NCBI GenBank assembly: GCA_013001165.1
Contig: JABDNC010000261.1
Coordinates: forward strand, 1 to 46,065
Length of the DNA: 46,065 nt
Origin: Erythrobacter sp.
GTDB lineage: Bacteria > Pseudomonadota > Alphaproteobacteria > Sphingomonadales > Sphingomonadaceae
Direction: 5' to 3'
The position numbers and the translations under genes are program-made. How positions within the stretch are numbered: position 1 is the first letter of the stretch; each line of letters starts with the position of its first letter. Below, one piece after another: positions 12,107 to 20,940 of the stretch. The notes beneath the pieces are model-generated. The model did no database searches. It was not told the DNA's origin and was given only the letters and a program-made list of their open reading frames with translations.

Positions 12107-12412
12107 ATGGATCTGGCAATATTGATCCCGCTTGCACCCTTTATCATGGTGCTTGGCATCATCTGGCTGGTGAACCAGCGCAAGCTTGAGGAAAAGCGCA
12201 TCTCGGCCACCGCCGAGGCTAGTTCCGAAAAGGCCGCGCAATACGCCAGCCGCGTGCAGCAACTCGAAGACCGCGTCCAGGTGCTCGAGCGTATCGTGAC
12301 CGACAAGGGCTACGATGTGGCCACGCAGATCGAAGCGCTTCGTGACCAGCGCCAAGTCGAAGACAAAGGCAGCGGCGTGCCGCTCGATATCAAGAATTCG
12401 GAGAGAGCATAA
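12107..12412 (+). CDS. Psp-associated small membrane protein, paralog 1
   Basis: One TM plus LEDRVQVLERIVTDKGYDVATQIEALRD; shares C-terminal GSGVPLDIKNSERA with paralog 2. Confidence 0.8.
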   Translation: MDLAILIPLAPFIMVLGIIWLVNQRKLEEKRISATAEASSEKAAQYASRVQQLEDRVQVLERIVTDKGYDVATQIEALRDQRQVEDKGSGVPLDIKNSERA

Positions 12413-12747
12413 TGGATTGGGGAGGCCCGGCTTTCGTCATTGCCCTGGTGGCGCTCAGCACTGGTGGTTGGCTTATCAACAACTGGATCCGCGCCAAGCA
12501 TGGCTACTCTCTCGAAGACGAATGGGGCGGCAAGACCGAGCGCCGCGACACGGCGGAAACCAAGCGACTGCGCGAAGAGAACCGCGAGCTGCATGACAAG
12601 CTCGACTCCATGCAGGACCGCATGATCGTGCTCGAAAAGATCGTCACCGACCGCGGCTATTCGCTGAGCGACGAAATCGAAGCCCTGCGCGACCGCGACA
12701 CCGGCACTGGCGTGCCGCTCGACATCAAGACTTCGGAGAAAGCATAA
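12412..12747 (+). CDS. Psp-associated small membrane protein, paralog 2
   Basis: One TM plus MQDRMIVLEKIVTDRGYSLSDEIEALRD; TAATG overlap with the preceding gene. Confidence 0.8.
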   Translation: MDWGGPAFVIALVALSTGGWLINNWIRAKHGYSLEDEWGGKTERRDTAETKRLREENRELHDKLDSMQDRMIVLEKIVTDRGYSLSDEIEALRDRDTGTGVPLDIKTSEKA

Positions 12748-13061
12748 TGGACTTGTCTGAAATCCCCGTAGCGATGCTCGCCATTCCCTCGGCCCTCATC
12801 GCACTCGGCTGGGTCGCCAACACCTGGATCCGCGTGAAGCATGGCTATCCGCTTGAAAACAGCTGGGGCAAGGCGGTGTATCCGCGGAACGACCAAGCCG
12901 TGGAGCGGGTCAAGCTGCTCACCCAGGAAAATGCCGAACTGCGTGCCGAACTCGGCTCGCTCAAGGACCGGCTCGGCAATGTCGAGCGCATCGTGACCGA
13001 CAGCGGCTATCACCTTACCAGCGAGATCGATCGCCTGCGTGACAAGTCGGAGGCCAACTGA
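12747..13061 (+). CDS. Psp-associated small membrane protein, paralog 3
   Basis: One TM plus LKDRLGNVERIVTDSGYHLTSEIDRLRD; shares TWIRVKHGYPLENSWG with paralog 2; TAATG overlap. Confidence 0.8.
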   Translation: MDLSEIPVAMLAIPSALIALGWVANTWIRVKHGYPLENSWGKAVYPRNDQAVERVKLLTQENAELRAELGSLKDRLGNVERIVTDSGYHLTSEIDRLRDKSEAN

Positions 13062-13309
13062 TGTTCGGCGGTGCAGATGCGCAATTGGTGCAGGACGCGC
13101 TAATCATTGCAGCGCTGGCTGCGGCGGGCGGCTTTGCCTTCGCCATCGGATTCCGGAAGCTTCACAACCGGACCGCTGACGACATGAAGCCAAACTCCAA
13201 AGGCGAGCTCGAAGAACGTGTCGAAGTGCTGGAGCGCATCGCTACCGACCGGACGATCGGCCTGGCCGATGAGATCGAACAACTACGCACGACCAAGGAG
13301 ACTGCATGA
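13061..13309 (+). CDS. Psp-associated small membrane protein, paralog 4
   Basis: One TM plus LEERVEVLERIATDRTIGLADEIEQLRT; TGATG overlap. Confidence 0.8.
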   Translation: MFGGADAQLVQDALIIAALAAAGGFAFAIGFRKLHNRTADDMKPNSKGELEERVEVLERIATDRTIGLADEIEQLRTTKETA

Positions 13310-13614
13310 TGGACCCTGACCTCATACTCATCTTCGGGTTCATCCTGACAGTCGCCAGCCTTGGCATGGTGACCGGTATCGTCATCCACCGCAGCCAGAT
13401 CCGTGCCGATGAGCGCAAGCTGGAACTCAAGGCGCAGGTCGAGCAGGCCAAGGCAGACCAGGCCCGTTTCGGCAATGGCGATTACAGCAAGATGGAAGAA
13501 CGCGTCCGCGTGCTCGAACGCATCGCCACCGACAGCAACCATGCACTCGCGGCGCAGATCGATGAACTGCGGGCACTTGATGCAGTCGAAGACAAGCGGG
13601 AGCGTGCTTCGTGA
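13306..13614 (+). CDS. Psp-associated small membrane protein, paralog 5
   Basis: One TM plus MEERVRVLERIATDSNHALAAQIDELRA; ATGA overlap. Confidence 0.8.
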   Translation: MMDPDLILIFGFILTVASLGMVTGIVIHRSQIRADERKLELKAQVEQAKADQARFGNGDYSKMEERVRVLERIATDSNHALAAQIDELRALDAVEDKRERAS

Positions 13615-13904
13615 GTGGATGGGCCATCGTAGCTGTCGTCGCGATCGTGGTGTGGGGCATCGTCCAGATGGGCAAGGCTCGCCACCGCGCAGACCGCGGC
13701 ATCGTCACCGACGAACGCGGTAACGAAAGCTTCGGCCAGGCCCGCGATGCGGAAACGGAACAGGAAATCGAAGACCTGCGCGAACGGATCAAGGTACTCG
13801 AGAGGATCGCCACCGACGGCAATTCGCTCGACGCTCAGGAAACCAAGAGAATTGCCGCCGAGATCGAAGCGCTGCGCGACAAGCAGCCCGGCAAAGGCGA
13901 ATAG
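13611..13904 (+). CDS. Psp-associated small membrane protein, paralog 6
   Basis: One TM plus LRERIKVLERIATDGNSLDAQETKRIAAEIEALRD; GTGA overlap. Confidence 0.78.
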   Translation: MSGWAIVAVVAIVVWGIVQMGKARHRADRGIVTDERGNESFGQARDAETEQEIEDLRERIKVLERIATDGNSLDAQETKRIAAEIEALRDKQPGKGE

Positions 13905-13937
13905 GAAGAGGCACTGGTTCAAGGAGGACATGGGGAA

Positions 13938-14174
13938 ATGTTCGAACCTACATTGATTATCGCGGCAGCCAGCCTGACTGGTCTCGTCATCATCGCAGCG
14001 GCCATGTTACGTGGCTGGCAGGGCTGGCTGGAGCTCAAGCGCAGCGAACTCGAGGGACATCACGGCCCGCGGGCAGAAGAAGGCTCTTCGATGGGCGCGG
14101 CCCGTATCGAACTTGCCGACCTGAAAGAGCGCATCAAGAAGCTCGAGGCAATCGCCAGCGGGGTGGACCTGTGA
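13938..14174 (+). CDS. Psp-associated small membrane protein, paralog 7 (short)
   Basis: One TM plus LKERIKKLEAIASG; the motif is truncated. Confidence 0.72.
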   Translation: MFEPTLIIAAASLTGLVIIAAAMLRGWQGWLELKRSELEGHHGPRAEEGSSMGAARIELADLKERIKKLEAIASGVDL

Positions 14175-14347
14175 TCGAGCGGGGCGGCGAAGTCGCCAAG
14201 GTCGGGATCGGGATCGGCAGCGCGCTAGCGATTGCAATTTCGTGGAGCCAGAACCAATCGATCCTCTGGGCCATCTTCCATGGCTTCATCAGCTGGATCT
14301 ACGTGATCTACCATGCCTTTACCCGCCCGGGCGGCCTGATGGGCTGA
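14171..14347 (+). CDS. 58-aa small membrane protein
   Basis: GTGA overlap with preceding stop; VIERGGEVAKVGIGIGSALAIAISWSQNQSILWAIFHGFISWIYVIYHAFTRPGGLMG. Absent from the ORF track (length cut-off). Confidence 0.7.
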   Translation: MIERGGEVAKVGIGIGSALAIAISWSQNQSILWAIFHGFISWIYVIYHAFTRPGGLMG

Positions 14348-14389
14348 GACGATGGACGCATGCGCGCTCGCAGGCTAGAGGGCGCCGCC

Positions 14390-14797
14390 ATGCGATCCCT
14401 TTCCGATATCGAAGAAGAGTACGAGTTCCTCGAAGGCGATGAACGTTATCGCCTCCTGATCGAACTCGGGCGCGAACTGGACGAGATGCCGGACGCGTTG
14501 AAGACCGATGCAACCCTGGTGCGCGGCTGTTCCGCGAGCGTGTGGGTCTATCCCACCGGCGAGCCGGGCAGGCTCCACTTTCTCGCCGACAGCAATGCAG
14601 CGATCACCAAGGGCATCGTCGCGCTGGTGATTTCCGCCGTTCAGGATCGTCCTGCTAGCGAAGTCGCCCACATGGACATTCACGCTGCCCTCGCCCCCTT
14701 CGACCTGAAGAACCAGCTGTCGAGCAATCGCACGCAGGGCGTGCCCAACATGATCGCCTTGGTAAAGGAGCACGCTGCGCGGATCGCAGCAGGCTGA
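14390..14797 (+). CDS. sufE: SufE family Fe-S assembly protein
   Basis: RYRLLIELGRELDEMPDALKTDATLVRGCSASVWV with conserved Cys motif (VRGC). Confidence 0.9.
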   Translation: MRSLSDIEEEYEFLEGDERYRLLIELGRELDEMPDALKTDATLVRGCSASVWVYPTGEPGRLHFLADSNAAITKGIVALVISAVQDRPASEVAHMDIHAALAPFDLKNQLSSNRTQGVPNMIALVKEHAARIAAG

Positions 14798-14798
14798 C

Positions 14799-15146
14799 AT
14801 GCGCACGATCTACCGCGTCCTTGGCTATATTGCGGTAGCACTTGGCGCGATCGGCGCGTTCCTGCCGATCATGCCGACGGTCCCGTTCCTGCTCCTCGCG
14901 GTCTATTTCTTCGCCCGATCCAGCCCAGAGCTGGAGCAAAAAATCCTCGACCATCCGCACTGGGGGCCGCAAGTTCTCGATTGGCGCGAACGGCGTGCGA
15001 TCAGCCGGAGGTCCAAGACTATGGCGATCGGTGCGATGGCGACGGGCGCCGTGGTGACTTACTTCACGCTCGGACACCCATGGTACTGGGTGTCGCTGGC
15101 GATCCTTGCCATCGCAGGAACCTGGATCGCCACTCGCAACGAATAG
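14799..15146 (+). CDS. DUF454 (YbaN) family inner membrane protein
   Basis: GAIGAFLPIMPTVPFLLLAVYFFARSSPELEQKILDHPHWGP. Confidence 0.87.
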   Translation: MRTIYRVLGYIAVALGAIGAFLPIMPTVPFLLLAVYFFARSSPELEQKILDHPHWGPQVLDWRERRAISRRSKTMAIGAMATGAVVTYFTLGHPWYWVSLAILAIAGTWIATRNE

Positions 15147-15150
15147 CGCC

Positions 15151-17121
15151 TCAGTCCTTCTGCAAGGGCCAGTCCATCGGAGACGGAAGATCCAGCGACG
15201 CGCCGGCTTGCTCGAGCCGCGCCTTGAATCTCGGCGTCGCATCGAGATCGAAGCCATTGCCGCAGTGGCACGTTACTATGCCGCTGTGTGCGAACCAGAT
15301 CGGCCCCGCCGGCCGTGCGTCGATCCTGGCTGCGACCTCATCGGCGAAATCCTGATCACCCATCAATGTTGCGACATGCAGGAACGCGACATCGGGCGCA
15401 CCCATTTGTTCGAAGAACTCTTTCTGGGCCTGCAAACCCTTTCGGTCGCCTTCGGCAGCGAGCACCCAGGTCTCTGCCTGCCCCCGATAATATGCCTGCG
15501 GGTCCATCTTGCCCAACACTTCGCGCGCCTCTCCGGTCCGTCCGGCGGCCGCCAGCGCGAGAACATGGATGCGCATCATCGCCTCCGAGGTGTCCCCAGC
15601 GCTCTCGGCAATCTCGATCGCCTCATCGAGGCGGTCGGCATAGATCAACATCGCCACCAGCGGGACGCGGCTCGACAAGGGATCGCACTTCCTTTGGCGC
15701 TGCGCATACTCGATATACTCGTCGACCAGCCCCAGCCGTATGACCAGCCAGTCATCGTAGCTCGTAAGCATGCTGCAGCTGCCCTGATGCGTCAGAAGGC
15801 GTTCCACGACCTCCCTCGCGTTGGACCAGTCGTCCGAATACTGGATCGCCTGCTGGTCGATAATCGGATAGGCCGAGCGAGGCGCATTCTCGCGCGCCAA
15901 TGCCAGTCTGCGTAGAATTTCGAGACGCGCCTCTTCGGCTACTGCGGGTCCCCCAACATCAAAGCCGATGCTGTGGTCGGTCAGCAAGTGGCTGTAACGG
16001 TCGATTGCAGCGATCTGCGCATTCCAGAATTTCGGTTCGAGCGCGAAAGCACGGTCGAACAACTCGTTGGCCTCGGCCAGATTTTCGTAGGTCGCGCCCT
16101 GGTTGTGCGCTTTACCGAAGAGGTCCAGACCCCGTGCGAAGAGCGCATAAGCTTCGGGATTATCGATACCCGCATCGCCCATCCGGGAACGCTTGTCGTC
16201 ATCCAGCAGCACGCCAAGTGCCTCGGCCGCGCGTTCGGCAATTTCCGACTGGACGCGCAGGATGTCGGATCCGGCAACGTCGTAAGTGTCGCTCCAGAGC
16301 TGACTGCCATCTTCGGCGCGCACGAGCTGTGCCGTGACGCGCCAATCCTCGCCATTTCTCCTCACAGTCCCGTCGACGAGGTGCGTCACCCCGAGCCTTT
16401 CCGCCACTTCGCCGGCCTGGAGGTCGGTTTCGGCAAACTGGAAACTGGAAGAACGCGCCGTGACACGCAGCTCGGTCAGCGCGCCCAATCGGTTGAGGAT
16501 TTCTTCCGCCACGCCTTCGGCGAAATAGCGATCCTCTTCATCTTGCGAGAGCGAGCGGAAGGGCAGGACCGCGACAGCGGTTAGTTCTTCTTGCTTAGTT
16601 GCCTCGACGGATCCTGCCGACCCGCCGGCAAACCACCACGCCCCCAGGCCTGCGAGAAGGAGAATAGCCCCGACAGCTGCAAAAATCCCCACGAGACTGC
16701 GGGCAGGCGCGGCTTGTGATGCAGGAGGCGAAGAGGGCAGGCTGCCCAGCCTGTGGCCCAACGCGCGCAGGAGATCGCCGTGGCCGTGATCGTCCGTCAT
16801 GTCGATGGCGTGAATCTGTTTGAACCCGATCGGTGGGGGGGTTCCGTCGAGACTGGTAGCCACCAGCTTTCCTGCTTCTAGGCCTATCCCCGCCTCGTCG
16901 CGCACCCAGCGGGACGTGACGCCGTCTTTGGACCAGAGAACGAGGACGACCTGCGCCTCTTCCAGCCTTCGTTCGATTTCCTTGGCGAATTCCGAACCGC
17001 CATCGATGTGGCGATCCCACCAGACCGAATAACCGGCAGCCTCGATCTCGGCCGCCAGCCGCTCCGCACTTTCACGGTCAGCGCGGGCATAGGAAAGGAA
17101 GATGTCCCCCATGACCGGCAA
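15151..17121 (-). CDS. TIR domain / TM / TolB-like (FlgO-type) / TPR protein
   Basis: N-terminal DIFLSYARADRESAERLAAEIEAAGYSVWWDRHIDGGSEF...SRWVRDEAGIGLEAGK; single TM; VAVLPFRSLSQDEEDRYFAEGVAEEILNRL; TPR-like C-terminus. Confidence 0.85.
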   Translation of the reverse strand: MPVMGDIFLSYARADRESAERLAAEIEAAGYSVWWDRHIDGGSEFAKEIERRLEEAQVVLVLWSKDGVTSRWVRDEAGIGLEAGKLVATSLDGTPPPIGFKQIHAIDMTDDHGHGDLLRALGHRLGSLPSSPPASQAAPARSLVGIFAAVGAILLLAGLGAWWFAGGSAGSVEATKQEELTAVAVLPFRSLSQDEEDRYFAEGVAEEILNRLGALTELRVTARSSSFQFAETDLQAGEVAERLGVTHLVDGTVRRNGEDWRVTAQLVRAEDGSQLWSDTYDVAGSDILRVQSEIAERAAEALGVLLDDDKRSRMGDAGIDNPEAYALFARGLDLFGKAHNQGATYENLAEANELFDRAFALEPKFWNAQIAAIDRYSHLLTDHSIGFDVGGPAVAEEARLEILRRLALARENAPRSAYPIIDQQAIQYSDDWSNAREVVERLLTHQGSCSMLTSYDDWLVIRLGLVDEYIEYAQRQRKCDPLSSRVPLVAMLIYADRLDEAIEIAESAGDTSEAMMRIHVLALAAAGRTGEAREVLGKMDPQAYYRGQAETWVLAAEGDRKGLQAQKEFFEQMGAPDVAFLHVATLMGDQDFADEVAARIDARPAGPIWFAHSGIVTCHCGNGFDLDATPRFKARLEQAGASLDLPSPMDWPLQKD

Positions 17122-17272
17122 TTCTGCCAGTATTTCAGCGCATGTCCACTTTCATTCGCTTTGAAGTGCCGCGAAGTGGGAAATACCGGAAAGCTGCGAA
17201 TATTCAGGAACCGCAATTATCCCATGACGTTATTTTCTCAGATGGCGGGAGGGTAGACATAAGGAAAACTCA

Positions 17273-17431
17273 ATGGCCATTCTCATTCTTATCGCCACCA
17301 TCCTTCTTCCCCCGCTCGGCGTTGCAGCGAAGCACGGACTTGGCGGCACTTTCCTGCTTAATCTGGTGCTGACGCTGCTCGGGTTTATTCCGGGCCTGAT
17401 CCACGGCCTGTACGTTAACTACGCAAGGTAG
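17273..17431 (+). CDS. YqaE/Pmp3 family small membrane protein
   Basis: 52 aa: MAILILIATILLPPLGVAAKHGLGGTFLLNLVLTLLGFIPGLIHGLYVNYAR; classic YqaE/Pmp3 pattern. Below the ORF-track cut-off. Confidence 0.85.
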   Translation: MAILILIATILLPPLGVAAKHGLGGTFLLNLVLTLLGFIPGLIHGLYVNYAR

Positions 17432-17467
17432 GGCTGAGAACCTGAATTTTCGAAGCGCCGGGGCGGT

Positions 17468-17968
17468 CTACGCTCCGGCGCTTTCGCGTACGACTGCCTC
17501 GCCCGCTTCACGCTGGCGCCTGAGTTCGGCTTTCAGCTTGGCCGGGTCCTGCGCGAATACGAAACCGAAGCTGACGCCGCCTTCCTTGCCGATGGTGGCG
17601 TGATGCAGCTTGTGGGCCTGCACCAGGCGCTTGGCATAGCCCCTCTTGGGCACCCATTTGAAATAGCGCTGATGAACCAGCCCGTCGTGCACCAGCGTAT
17701 AGATGACACCATAACAGGTGATCCCGAAAGCGATCCACCAAAGCAGGTCCGACCAGACATAGCCGATGGCGAACATCGCGAATACGATGGTCCCGAAGGT
17801 CACGGCGTAAAGATCGTTCTTCTCGAGTTTGTTGTCATGCGGCTCGTGATGGTCGCGATGCCAGCCCCAACCCCATCCGTGCATGATGTACTTGTGTGCC
17901 CACCAGGCAAACAGCTCCATCCCTGCTATAGACAGGACTACGGTAAGGAGGATGGCGGGTACGCTCAT
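17468..17968 (-). CDS. crtZ: Beta-carotene hydroxylase
   Basis: WWAHKYIMHGWGWGWHRDHHEP and VHDGLVHQRYFKWVPKRGYAKRLVQAHKLHH histidine boxes. Confidence 0.93.
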   Translation of the reverse strand: MSVPAILLTVVLSIAGMELFAWWAHKYIMHGWGWGWHRDHHEPHDNKLEKNDLYAVTFGTIVFAMFAIGYVWSDLLWWIAFGITCYGVIYTLVHDGLVHQRYFKWVPKRGYAKRLVQAHKLHHATIGKEGGVSFGFVFAQDPAKLKAELRRQREAGEAVVRESAGA

Positions 17969-18726
17969 GAAGATGCCTGTGATTCGATCGCTGTCCGGCG
18001 CGCATCCGGCAATTTCCACCAGGGCACGTGCGGCGCGAGATGATGCTCGTGATGATAGCCGAAATGAAAGCACGAGGCGAGAGACTTGAGCCAGCCGAAA
18101 TCGTCCGTCCGCGCATTGTGCCCATCGGGAAAGCCTTCCGCTGCATGTCGGTGCGGGCGGAAGGTGCCGAAATAGAAGAGCTGGATCGAGGACGCGATGG
18201 CAGGTGCACCATAGAGAAGGACGATCTTCTCTACCGGCACGCCTAGCAGCAGCCAGTAAGCCAGGACGACCGTGAACACGAACACGACCGACTGCCACCC
18301 GAAATATCGCCGCAGGAATTCGCCGTACCAAGGCCAGAAACGGGTGGGGTGGCTTACGCTGAAATCCGGATCCGTTTCGCTGCCCGGCGCCCGGTGGTGT
18401 GCGAAATGCGCGTCACGCATCCGTTTCCACGAAAAGCCGGCGTAGATGAACAGCAGGAAGCCGCCGATTGCGTCGTTCAACCGCCCGCCGCGCGGAACCA
18501 GCGAGCCATGCATGGCATCATGGCTGACGATGAACAGGCCGACCGATAGCCAGCATTGGACAAATGCGATCCCGAGGGCCAGCGGAAGGCTGGCCCAGTC
18601 GAGCTCGAAACGGAACATGGAAAAAAGGTGTAGCGAAAGCCACGAGGCGAAGATCGCAAACGCCAGAAACAAGCCGACGAAAGCCTGCTTGCGTGCCGAT
18701 CCGGCTGTGAGCGACCGCTTATCCAT
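17965..18726 (-). CDS. crtW: Beta-carotene ketolase
   Basis: SHDAMHGSL, RMRDAHFAHHRAPGSETDPDF and FHFGYHHEHHLAPHVPWWKLP; 4-nt overlap with crtZ. Confidence 0.92.
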   Translation of the reverse strand: MDKRSLTAGSARKQAFVGLFLAFAIFASWLSLHLFSMFRFELDWASLPLALGIAFVQCWLSVGLFIVSHDAMHGSLVPRGGRLNDAIGGFLLFIYAGFSWKRMRDAHFAHHRAPGSETDPDFSVSHPTRFWPWYGEFLRRYFGWQSVVFVFTVVLAYWLLLGVPVEKIVLLYGAPAIASSIQLFYFGTFRPHRHAAEGFPDGHNARTDDFGWLKSLASCFHFGYHHEHHLAPHVPWWKLPDARRTAIESQASS

Positions 18727-18767
18727 GCCGATGATATAAGGAGCCTCCGGCGCCTTGCAAAGGCGGC

Positions 18768-19184
18768 TCAGGTAGCTGGCTTCTTCCGGACGATACCGAA
18801 ATACTTTTCCGCGACCTCCGCGCTGATGCGCGCGGGGCGGTGGGTTTCACTGTCGAGGCAGCACCACATGCTCTGCACCTCGGCCAGCACGTCTTCACCG
18901 CGGCGAATCACGGTATTGTAGAAGCTGCGTGCGCCCTTGATCTTTTCGAGCACCGTCTCGGCAATGACATCGTCATCGAGAAATGCGGGCTTGCGATAGG
19001 TGATCTCGTGCTTGAGCGCGACCCACGCCTTGCTTGCCACTTCCTCTGCTGGCGCAAGTTTCTGCCAATGAGCCAGCACCGTGTCCTGCACCCAGTTCAG
19101 GTAGCGCGCATTGTTCACGTGCCCCATGAAATCGATATCGGCGGGGAGGACTTTGATCGGAAAGGAGAATGATTTTGCTGACAT
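18768..19184 (-). CDS. Acyl-CoA thioesterase (4HBT-like)
   Basis: VLPADIDFMGHVNNARYLNWVQDTVLAHW hotdog signature. Confidence 0.82.
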   Translation of the reverse strand: MSAKSFSFPIKVLPADIDFMGHVNNARYLNWVQDTVLAHWQKLAPAEEVASKAWVALKHEITYRKPAFLDDDVIAETVLEKIKGARSFYNTVIRRGEDVLAEVQSMWCCLDSETHRPARISAEVAEKYFGIVRKKPAT

Positions 19185-19305
19185 GAATGTAAGTTAGCAG
19201 ACTAAACATGACTGTTCCATGATTCTCTTGAGATAAAAGGCAATCTTGGCCCGCCCTTTGATTTGCCTTTTTGCGCATGTCCCAAAGTGAGGCCAAACCA
19301 CCCGC

Positions 19306-20742
19306 ATGGCGAGCAAACCGCGCACACTCTACGAGAAGATCTGGGACGCCCATGTCGTCGAACGACAGGACGATGGTACGTGCCTCGTCTATATCGACCG
19401 GCATCTGGTCCACGAAGTCACCAGCCCTCAGGCTTTTGAGGCGTTGCGCCTTGCTGGGCGAAAGGTCCGCCGTCCCGATCTCACGCTGGCGGTACCCGAT
19501 CACAACCTGCCAACCACGCCGCGCCTTGCACGCGACGGATCACGCCTGCCTATCGAGGACAAGCAAAGCGCCGCACAGCTCGCCGCCCTCGAGGCAAACG
19601 CTCCGGCCTTCGGAATCGACTACATCGACGCCGTCGCACCCGAGCAGGGGATCGTTCACGTTGTCGGGCCGGAACAGGGCTTCTCGCTTCCCGGCACAAC
19701 GATCGTCTGCGGTGACAGCCATACCGCAGCCCATGGCGGCATCGGCGCGCTCGCATTTGGGATTGGAACCAGCGAGGTCGAGCATGTGCTCGCCACCCAG
19801 ACTTTGTTGCTGCGCCCCAGCAAGACGATGGAAGTGCGCGTGGAAGGCAAACTGGGACCGGGCGTGACGCCCAAGGACCTTATCCTGCACATCATCGGCG
19901 TCATCGGCACTGCCGGGGGCACCGGACACGTCATTGAATATCGCGGACCCGTGTTCGAGAAAATGAGCGTCGAAGGCCGTCTGACGGTGTGCAACATGAG
20001 CATCGAGGGCGGCGCCCGCGCCGGGCTGATCGCTCCTGATGAAACCGTGTTCGAATACCTCGAGGGCCGTCCCTACGCGCCTTCGGGGCAAGCTTGGGAC
20101 GACGCGGTCGAATGGTGGCGTTCGCTCGCCACCGACGAAGGCGCAAGCTTCGACAAATCGGTCGTCATCGATGCCGCCGATGTGGAACCAACTGTAAGCT
20201 GGGGCACGAGCCCCGAAGACGTCGTCGCCATCGGGGGCACTGTCCCCTCGCCCGACAGCTTTGCCGACCCGTCCAAGCAGGAAGCGGCCCGCAAGAGCCT
20301 AGACTACATGGGTCTCGCCCCCGGAACGCCGCTGGAAGCGGTCGAAGTCGAGAACATCTTCATCGGTTCATGCACCAACAGTCGTATCGAGGATCTGCGT
20401 GCTGCCGCCGCCGTGCTTGAAGGGCGCAAGAAGGCTGCGAACGTACGCTGGGCAATCGCGGTGCCGGGCTCCGGCCTCGTCAAGCGACAGGCGGAGGAAG
20501 AGGGGCTCGACCGCATCTTCACCGAGGCGGGCTTCGAATGGCGCGAGCCGGGATGCTCGGCGTGTCTTGCGATGAACCCCGACAAGGTGCCGCCGGGCGA
20601 ACGCTGCGCCTCGACCAGCAACCGCAACTTCGTCGGGCGGCAGGGCCCCGGATCGCGCACCCACCTCCTCAGTCCGGCGATGGCCGCTGCCGCTGCCGTG
20701 ACCGGTCGGCTCACCGACGTACGCAAGCTGATGGGCGAGTGA
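19306..20742 (+). CDS. leuC: 3-isopropylmalate dehydratase large subunit
   Basis: [62 protein letters not shown]. Confidence 0.97.
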   Translation: MASKPRTLYEKIWDAHVVERQDDGTCLVYIDRHLVHEVTSPQAFEALRLAGRKVRRPDLTLAVPDHNLPTTPRLARDGSRLPIEDKQSAAQLAALEANAPAFGIDYIDAVAPEQGIVHVVGPEQGFSLPGTTIVCGDSHTAAHGGIGALAFGIGTSEVEHVLATQTLLLRPSKTMEVRVEGKLGPGVTPKDLILHIIGVIGTAGGTGHVIEYRGPVFEKMSVEGRLTVCNMSIEGGARAGLIAPDETVFEYLEGRPYAPSGQAWDDAVEWWRSLATDEGASFDKSVVIDAADVEPTVSWGTSPEDVVAIGGTVPSPDSFADPSKQEAARKSLDYMGLAPGTPLEAVEVENIFIGSCTNSRIEDLRAAAAVLEGRKKAANVRWAIAVPGSGLVKRQAEEEGLDRIFTEAGFEWREPGCSACLAMNPDKVPPGERCASTSNRNFVGRQGPGSRTHLLSPAMAAAAAVTGRLTDVRKLMGE

Positions 20743-20781
20743 CCCCTTGCCCTTCGTTTCAGCAAATACCATGAGGGGAGC

Positions 20782-20940
20782 ATGACAAAGCTCCCCAAAG
20801 GCAAGGCCGCCATCGCAGGTGCGATCGGTTCCGCCGCCATCGCCGCAGCGCTGCTCTACGCGAACAAGCGCCGCGAAAAGAAGAACCAGCCCAAGCAGCC
20901 GGGGCCGATCCCCTCGGGTGAGAATCCGGAGACCGATTGA
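20782..20940 (+). CDS. 52-aa small membrane protein between leuC and leuD
   Basis: [52 protein letters not shown]; stop overlaps leuD ATG (TGATG); not in ORF track. Confidence 0.7.
   Translation: MTKLPKGKAAIAGAIGSAAIAAALLYANKRREKKNQPKQPGPIPSGENPETD

Noticed and set aside
12107-14174. Repetitive array considered as CRISPR or DNA-level tandem repeat
   Set aside because: Similarity is at protein level between distinct ORFs with diverged DNA; no short identical repeats with uniform spacers.
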